Source: Linnemannia hyalina (lineage: Eukaryota; Mortierellomycota; Mortierellomycetes; Mortierellales; Mortierellaceae). Taken from it: DNA of 64,000 nucleotides. Shown one piece after another: positions 58,120-64,000 of this stretch. The DNA is taken from the NCBI GenBank assembly GCA_019671135.1, contig JAHRHY010000017.1, positions 992,001 to 1,056,000 of the forward strand, given 5' to 3'. The position numbers were made by a program, and so were the translations under genes. The first letter of the stretch is position 1. Every line of letters starts with the position of its first letter. The notes under the pieces were generated by a model. The model was not told where the DNA came from, made no database searches, and worked only from the letters and a program-made list of their open reading frames with translations.

Positions 58120-59412
58120 ATGGAAGACCCAAACGCACAGCAACAAGGAGCAGCCTTCCCAGCACCACCCTACTACTTCCAACGCTACACCCAACCCAAC
58201 TTGGCCCTCCTCGAAAAGGCGAAATCCGATCCAACCAATCCAGACCTCATAACTGCTCTCGATGCCCTGCCATTCCCCATCTTCGCTCTGGAACCACCGC
58301 CACCCATCAAGCGCGGCATCTGTTGGATGTTTGGCAGACCCTGGCCGGTATGTTTCTCTGGAATATGGGGAGATTGCGCTGATGGTGGTGGCGGAGGTGA
58401 TGAGTTTGTTTGGGCGATTAACAAGGACACTGACGCCTGCCTGCGGTGGTTGCCTGTATTGTTACTTGTTCTTATAGGTTCAAGACACTTTGGCGACACT
58501 GGCGGAACAAGGGATTGAGCAACTCTACCCTAAGGGCGATATCGGTATGTCATCTCCTAACTGCCACACAGGAACTGGAAGGAGGATGATATGTTACGCC
58601 AGGAGGCACGCCTGGGACAAGAAACTGACTCCTGATTAATTACATGACTGTTGTAGATCGCGTAAAGGAACTCAAGAAGCTCAACCACTCTGCCATCTTC
58701 AACTTTCTGGATCTTGTACACGTCCTATCCACATCTCCAGGCGAGGTAAAGCGCAACGGGAAACATCGAACAATGTGCATTCACAGGAGAACCATTTTCA
58801 CGAAGCGATGACACAGAACACTGACTCGTTGGGGTTATTGTCATCCACATCCACGGCAAACTTTTTTCCTCCTAGTTTGCGACGAAAGTGGATCATATCC
58901 GAGTGATCTTCATCAACATGCACCACATATTGAACGAATACCGACCCCATCAGGCCCGTGAGACCCTGCGGCTCATGATGAACGACCAACTGGACAGGAA
59001 AAGAAAAGAGACGGCCGCCGTAAGAAAGTACGCATCCACTTAATTTTCTGGGTATCCGCTCAAACCCTACATGCGCGCGCCTGTTTGTTCTTTGGAAGTT
59101 TGGGATATTCACAGTTCGCCTTTGTTATTTGACTTGACAATTTACTATAGGACATGCGCGGATTTGCGGAAACAGCTTGCAGGATTGAGGGCATTGGAAC
59201 AGGATCGGCTTGTCACTCCGGCAGGGGCTACGACGAGCGACAACAACCAGGATGTCGATATGGCACCAGCAACACCGGTAGCGGCGTCAACATCAGCAAC
59301 AGCCACAGACGCAGGAGGAAATGGAACAGCAATTGGAGGCAGCACGTCAGCGACCAACAAGAATGCCGAAGCCATGAGTCGGATGATGCAGCTCTGCGAT
59401 ACGATCGAGTAG
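58120..59412 (+). CDS. MED7: Mediator complex subunit 7
   Basis: Five exons, 58120-58347, 58478-58544, 58657-58745, 58876-59027 and 59151-59412, give 265 residues. Med7 is in the Mediator middle module and pairs with Med21 to link regulators to RNA polymerase II. The N-terminus has the family's Pro-rich start ([19 protein letters not shown]), [10 protein letters not shown] and [39 protein letters not shown] follows, then the signature [20 protein letters not shown] and [15 protein letters not shown] coiled coil ([19 protein letters not shown]) and a Thr/Ala-rich tail end it. The exon 4 donor is GTACGC at 59028. An earlier GTAAGA at 59020 would shift the frame into a nonsense protein. AATAAA lies at 59438. 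Confidence 0.92.
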
Positions 59413-60742
59413 TTGCTATCGCTGACCCCTACAACAAAATAAAACAAGTCAAAAAGCACTCAGCTTCCATGGATACGTGGACACATGGGATATGTGTCTG
59501 GAAAATAGAACTAAAGATCGGGCGTAAGGACTCCGCACTGCTACAGGGCAAAGGACAAAGTATGACATGGACGCGCTGGCTCATTACCAAGAAATGCTGC
59601 AGCTTCAATAGTGCCATCAGCCCCTCATACCTAAACCTCGTACTAGCCTACGAACGACATTCTTCAGTTGAGTCGAAAAATCACTAGCCCGATCTTCCGC
59701 TGCTTGCGACAAAATCGATCACGAAAGAGTTTCAAGTGCATTCTGGAACGGTATCATTTTCTCCGACGACAACCGTACAGGTCGTGGCTTCGATTCCAAC
59801 GCGGTTGCACCCATATACCGAGAGGATGAGCGAACCGTTGTGTTTGATATTGGTTGGTCGGGGACACTTTTTGTTGTAACGAACGGTTTGTAAGGGCAGG
59901 ACCGAGAGAGGGATGCATTAAGCTGACAAGAACGAAGTGTGCAAAGACTCGATCGGAGGTGAGTATTGCGTCGTCCCTCTAGGATCCACAAAAAATTCCA
60001 CGGAGGGGATAATGAGGCGTGCACAGGCTTGATGCGCCTATTGGCCATCATGCTCAGCATACTTTTGGGATATGTCTAGCGGCCATTTGATAAAGACGCG
60101 ATCGAACGCCCACCAGAACAATAAATTTCCTATCCTTCATCACATTCCATGTTCCTCACCATCCTTTTTTTTCTTCTTACAAATCTCTTATTTTGCCCTA
60201 TATCGATATGTGAGTCTCTTCAGTTGTCAGTTCAATTTCTAACATCCTTCTTTTTTTGATTCACTGTTGCTAAACTAGTTCATGATAATGCATGTCCAAA
60301 ATAGAACATCGTTCCTACCATGTTTTCATTCTTCGTCCCACGTACTGTGTATCGCATATGCAAGAAAATGTATTTCGGTCTTAACTGACCACTCCAAATG
60401 CCTCATACCGCACAGCGCGACACTGCAGCAAAAAGTGTTGGACTATGAGGGTGAAAAGTTATGCCTAACCGAATTTATGGGTGAGGAAAAATTCTCATCA
60501 ATGGTGCACATAAATACGCGACCCATTCCTTCACCTGCTTTGTTTTATTTTTCTCTCTTTTTTTTTTCTACACCCCTACAGCTCACCGAACACACACACA
60601 CCCACACAGTCGCGCTTATTCCCCTAACAACTAATCAACCAACCAACTAATCGCATTTACACTTTACCCACCTCAACACAACAACAACCAACAAACAACA
60701 ACAACAAAAAAAAAACCGCAAGCAAAACAACCTAAAAAAGCA
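59413..60742. other. Intergenic with a possible decayed ORF
   Basis: 1.3 kb between plus-strand genes. It contains an open stretch at about 59692-59880 with protein-like composition but no start or splice context, then a CA-rich leader just before the wall-protein gene (about 60590-60720). No intact gene was seen. Confidence 0.4.
59438..59443 (+). terminator. Polyadenylation-type hexamer AATAAA
   Basis: It lies 26 nt after the MED7 stop. Confidence 0.4.
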
Positions 60743-62053
60743 ATGAAGATCACAACCCTCTCCGCCGTCCTCCTCCTGGCCTCAGCAACAGTCCTGGCCG
60801 ACAAGAAATCCACCGTCTCCTCACTCAACACCGCAGCCTCAATCGCCGATAAGCGCGACGCGCGCCACCACGAGGTCAATGGCGTCTCCGTCGTCAAGCG
60901 CGCTGCGGATGGACCCAAGGGCGTGAACCGTCACGAGCACCAAAGGAAGAAGGGTGGGAAGAAGCATAAAGAGCATAGGGTAGAGGCTCATAGTGATGGT
61001 GGGAGTCGGCACCGTGATAAGGATGGCAAGGAGGAGGAGGTGAAGGGTAGTGGTAATGATGAAGAGCATGGGGAGAAGAAGGAGAAGAAGGGTGGTAAGG
61101 GGGACAAGAAGAATGGTGGAGGTGGGAAGAAGGAGGGTGAGGAGAAGGAGGCTAAGGATAGCGGGGACAAGAAAGGAGCTGAAGGTGAGGAGAAGGTAGT
61201 AGCTGAAGGGGACAAGAATGGAGCTGAAGGTGACAAGACGGGAGCTGAAGGTGACAAGAACGGAGCTGAAGGTGACAAGAAGGGAGGAGCTGGTAATAAG
61301 GACGGTGCTGCTGACAAGACGGGCGGCGACAAGGATACTTCTGACAAGGGAGGCGAGAAGGATCCCGCTACTGGCGGTGATGCCGCCACACCAGCCGTCG
61401 GCGGCGGAGAGGGCAAGGAGGGGGACGCTGCTAACCCCAGCGTTCCCCGCGACTACTCCAGCCCCCTCTGGCTCGTCCAGCCCTTCGGCAGCAGCGTCTG
61501 GGCCCAGGGCGAGACCTACGTCATCAGCTGGGGCCCCAACCCAGACCCCATCTACGCCAAGGCCTTGACCCCCAAGGCCCTCGTCGACATCCGACTCATG
61601 CAAGGCCCCCCCGACAACCTCAAAGAAATCGCCGTCCTCTCCAATGGCGTCGACTCGTCCCTTCACAAGTATGAATGGCTCGTCCCTACCACCGTCACTC
61701 CCGCCACAGACTACTCCATCCGCATCTCCCACGGCAGCGACGTCGACACTTATTCGCACTACTTTGAAGTCGTCAAGGCTGGTGACTCTCGATCCAACAA
61801 GTCGAATGTTGGAGAGCCCCTCCAGATGCCTCAAAGGGGTAATATGCCTCAGCCCTTGGACAAGGGGCCCACCAAGCCCGCTTTGCCTCCTAACCCATTC
61901 CCTGCTGACCCCGCGGCTTCGTCCAAGCCCGTGTCCCCTCCTGCAGTTGCCAAGCCTGCTGCCCATGCCTCGTCTGCCCATAGCGAGACCCATCAGGGCG
62001 CTAATATGTTGGCCTTTGCCATGACCCTCTTCGGAGCTGTCTACTTCTTGTAA
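60743..62053 (+). CDS. Secreted, probably GPI-anchored KRE9/KNH1-like protein with Lys/Glu repeats
   Basis: Single exon, 436 residues. A signal peptide (about 1-19) is followed by two dibasic sites, KR at 37-38 and 52-53, that would suit a Kex2-type protease. Residues 60-235 are extremely Lys/Glu/Gly/Asp-rich and include four 7-residue repeats (AEGDKNG type). A folded domain follows at about 240-345: WLVQPFGSSVWAQGETYVI, VDIRLMQGPPDNLKEIAVL, YEWLVPTTVTPATDYSIRI and YSHYFEV. This is the KRE9/KNH1-type (Ser-Thr-rich GPI-anchored) beta fold, linked in yeast to beta-1,6-glucan. A Pro/Ala/Ser linker leads to a hydrophobic C-terminus (NMLAFAMTLFGAVYFL), consistent with a GPI signal. The highly charged central block is unusual for the family. 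Confidence 0.85.
   Translation: MKITTLSAVLLLASATVLADKKSTVSSLNTAASIADKRDARHHEVNGVSVVKRAADGPKGVNRHEHQRKKGGKKHKEHRVEAHSDGGSRHRDKDGKEEEVKGSGNDEEHGEKKEKKGGKGDKKNGGGGKKEGEEKEAKDSGDKKGAEGEEKVVAEGDKNGAEGDKTGAEGDKNGAEGDKKGGAGNKDGAADKTGGDKDTSDKGGEKDPATGGDAATPAVGGGEGKEGDAANPSVPRDYSSPLWLVQPFGSSVWAQGETYVISWGPNPDPIYAKALTPKALVDIRLMQGPPDNLKEIAVLSNGVDSSLHKYEWLVPTTVTPATDYSIRISHGSDVDTYSHYFEVVKAGDSRSNKSNVGEPLQMPQRGNMPQPLDKGPTKPALPPNPFPADPAASSKPVSPPAVAKPAAHASSAHSETHQGANMLAFAMTLFGAVYFL
61202..61285 (+). repeat. Four 21-bp coding repeats (AEGDK-N/T/K-G)
   Basis: Four in-frame copies start at 61202, 61223, 61244 and 61265. They differ mainly at the sixth codon and a few third positions. Confidence 0.9.
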
Positions 62054-62575
62054 AGAGAAAGGGGTGTAGTTAGGTTGTTTTCCATCTTGAGGGAGAATGA
62101 ACTTTTGACGCGTCTCATTTTTTTTCGAAACACGCGATGACCCCGTGTTTGTTCAACAACAATCAACATTATTATTACTATTACAATTACTATTACTATC
62201 ACCGTCGGAAGCACAACCTGTAAATCACCTCCTCTCAGTTTGATGGCCTTAATAAACATAATCCTTAATGCACATCTTATGCTTGCTGGTGAATGATAAT
62301 TCTTTTATTTAGTGGTTGTGGGTGGGTGGTATGCAAGGGGTTCGTGAGACGCCAGTGGAAAAAAGAACGGGCGTCAGTCGTTGTTGGTATGTAGGTCGGA
62401 GGTAAGAGCATCCTGCAATAGTAGCGACAGAGGGGTGTTGAGCAAAACTGGAGTGCGCGGGGTTTGCTGAGTCATTGCCGTCCATGAATAAATACGAAAA
62501 CAAATGGTCCATCCCACAAAAACGAAAATGTTTCTGTCCGGTGTCCAATGATGCTTGTCAATACGCCCTCTTTCT
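62054..62575. other. Convergent intergenic region
   Basis: 0.5 kb between the 3' ends of the KNH-like gene and FIS1. It holds an ATT/ACT-rich trinucleotide tract (about 62167-62200). No gene was seen. Confidence 0.5.
62251..62256 (+). terminator. Polyadenylation-type hexamer AATAAA
   Basis: It lies about 200 nt after the KNH-like stop. Confidence 0.4.
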
Positions 62576-63532
62576 TTACTTTCTCTTCAAAAGCGAAGTC
62601 AAGATGATGGTTCCCACTGCTGCGACAGTTCCGACAATAGCCATACCGATGTATCCCTCTATAAGTCAACAAAAAAAAGTGGCGAATCGGGTTAGCACGA
62701 CCACAGCAACAAAAATCATAAGTCGGTAAATAATGATGGCTGCTCAGGAAGAAAAGGGGAAGCTGTGTCTTACCCTTGGCAACGCGATCCTCGATCTCCT
62801 GACGAAGGGCGTGTGCTTGGTGGTTGTTGGGCTCAAACTCGAGAAGGGACTCGTTGAACTTGCGGGCGTCGTTGTAGTTACCGAGCTTGAAGTGTCCAAG
62901 TGCCAGGTAGAACAAGCACTCACGTCTCCTGTCTGGGACTTCCCGATAGATATCTACCATGGTGCAATGCAAGGATGGGATGTTAGAAAGCGTATTTGTG
63001 CTGTACTGGTAGTTAAATAGTCTTCACTGTCGTTGCTGTCTTCATGTCGTCAAAAGCAAGCGTAGTAAATGTTGGTCCAGTTGCATATGCTATTCAAAAG
63101 AGACAAAGGTGTAATATTTTCGTCGAGTTTTGTCTTGGCACATGCGAATAGAAACATAGAAAAAAAGAACGTACCAGTAAGGAGGAGGACACCCTGGGTC
63201 TGTTCCCGTCTGTTCTTGCTCTTGATGAGACCCCATGCGTAGTTGAAGCGGGTCTGCTCTGTGACATACTCGCCCTCGCGAATATATTGCTTCCTCAAAA
63301 CCTATTGTAAAGTTGATTGACCAAGTCGGAACCGGGGGGGGTGGGGGGGTTAGTTTCCTCTTGATTTCATTCGTGTCCATGGTTTGTGCGTTCGTTGATT
63401 CTTTGTCCCTGGCTGGCGAGAGAACGGGTGGGTTCCTTTGCTTCGTTGTGTTTCCTGTGGGGTTGTTACCTCAAGCTGGCTGTCGGAGAGGCAGCTGTCT
63501 GCGTCTGTCATGCTGGGGAGGTTGTCGGTCAT
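62576..63532 (-). CDS. FIS1: Mitochondrial fission protein Fis1
   Basis: Four exons, 63532-63470, 63301-63175, 62953-62774 and 62658-62576, give 150 residues. Fis1 is tail-anchored in the outer membrane of mitochondria and peroxisomes and recruits the fission machinery. The TPR-like bundle is clear: [60 protein letters not shown] and [20 protein letters not shown]. The C-terminus is one membrane helix ([20 protein letters not shown]) and the basic tail LLKRK. The start at 63532 gives MTDNLPSM; an in-frame ATG at 63511 is an alternative. The gene diverges from CBP4. Confidence 0.95.
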
Positions 63533-63876
63533 GCTTGTTTGTGTTGTTGTTTGTGTGAATGGGAGGGGTTTGTCGGGATGGAGTGAGAGAAGGAAAGAAG
63601 AACGAAGGCGAGAAGAGGGTGTGCAAAGAAAAGAAGCTGAGTCTAAGAGTATTTAAAGAAAGGATCATGTGATCCCACGTCATGTTCGAATCGAATCGCT
63701 GATTTTTTCCTTTTCCAGCGGCCTTCCCGCGAACAACAACGAAAAGATCTCCGGACTCGCACCTTCGGCATCTTTCTTCCTCTCTTACTATTGCATCGAA
63801 GCACCACCTCTCGACTCAAACACCAGCAACACTCAACAACAACAACAAAAACAGTACACATACAACAAGAATAACC
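63533..63876. promoter_or_regulatory. Divergent promoter: FIS1 / CBP4
   Basis: 344 bp between the starts of two genes for mitochondrial proteins. A CAA-rich leader lies before CBP4 (63830-63870). No specific factor site is claimed. Confidence 0.5.
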
Positions 63877-64000
63877 ATGGGAAACTACTCAAAGGCATTC
63901 GTAGCCGGATTCGGAATCGTCGGTGTCGGCTACGCCCTCATGCTCACAACCGTCCCCACAGAGGAAGAACTCTACGAGGCATGTACTTTGAACCTTTGGC
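63877..64000 (+). CDS. CBP4: Cytochrome b assembly factor Cbp4-like, first exon (cut by window edge)
   Basis: The frame from ATG 63877 reads MGNYSKAFVAGFGIVGVGYA, then LMLTTVPTEEELYE. One short membrane helix followed by (T/V)PTEEELY is the Cbp4 pattern; Cbp4 is an inner-membrane factor for assembly of cytochrome b into complex III. Only about 36 codons are visible as surely coding. The next bases, GAG followed by GCATGTACTT, allow either a GT donor (GTACTT) or a GC donor (GCATGT), and the acceptor is beyond the window. The family is probable from a short match. Confidence 0.65.
   Translation, partial: MGNYSKAFVAGFGIVGVGYALMLTTVPTEEELYEACTLNLW

Noticed and set aside
59154..59687. 177-residue ORF overlapping the end of MED7
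   Set aside because: It is the frame produced by using the wrong exon 4 donor; the MED7 coiled coil is in the other frame, and that frame stops at 59412 just before an AATAAA.

Overview
The window looks like nuclear DNA of an early-diverging filamentous fungus, most likely Mortierellomycota/Mucoromycota. Almost every gene is cut by short GT-AG introns (about 60-130 bp, a few of 235-800 bp), often with GTAAGT or GTACGT donors and TAG/CAG acceptors. Leaders are rich in CT tracts and CAA repeats. The protein set is fungal: an M36 fungalysin, a KRE9/KNH1-like wall protein, RCF2, CBP4, HOB1/RVS167 and a DUF2408-like protein. The lineage call is an inference from gene content and style, not from any database match.

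Layout. 0-6.6 kb: the start of an LRR protein (cut by the left edge), the GPI inositol-deacylase BST1 in seven exons, and an 82-residue orphan protein, all on the minus strand. 6.6-13.4 kb: a repeat-rich stretch with no gene I can support. 13.4-14.4 kb: a Q-rich low-complexity protein. 17.2-31.6 kb (all plus): secreted fungalysin, the DEAD-box helicase SPB4/DDX55, an ER-type GH47 alpha-mannosidase with extra charged ends, and a soluble fumarate reductase fused to cytochrome b5. 33.2-42.3 kb: methionine aminopeptidase 2, a small Dabb-domain protein, a membrane J protein, TMEM230, the NuA4 subunit EAF6 and an acyl-CoA dehydrogenase. 44.0-59.4 kb: RCF2, STK19, a DUF2408-like protein, the Rab geranylgeranyltransferase beta subunit BET2, the BAR-SH3 protein HOB1/RVS167, the ER-anchored E2 UBE2J1, and MED7. 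60.7-64.0 kb: a KRE9/KNH1-like protein with Kex2-type sites, FIS1, and the start of CBP4 (cut by the right edge).

Most of these are housekeeping genes that do not form one pathway. Themes recur: ER and glycosylation quality control (BST1, MNS1, UBE2J1), mitochondria (RCF2, FIS1, CBP4), membrane traffic (BET2, HOB1, TMEM230) and chromatin or transcription (EAF6, MED7). Five divergent pairs share intergenic regions of 300-450 bp. I rebuilt exon structures by hand. All complete models keep one open frame across every junction, but no transcript evidence was available.

I found no convincing new multi-gene system, CRISPR array, rRNA or tRNA. The features most worth a second look are GC-AG introns next to minute first coding exons (8 nt in HOB1), the oppositely charged ends on the GH47 mannosidase, three copies of one motif in the DUF2408-like protein, three KPWQxG motifs in HOB1, and the large repeat-rich gene-free stretch.
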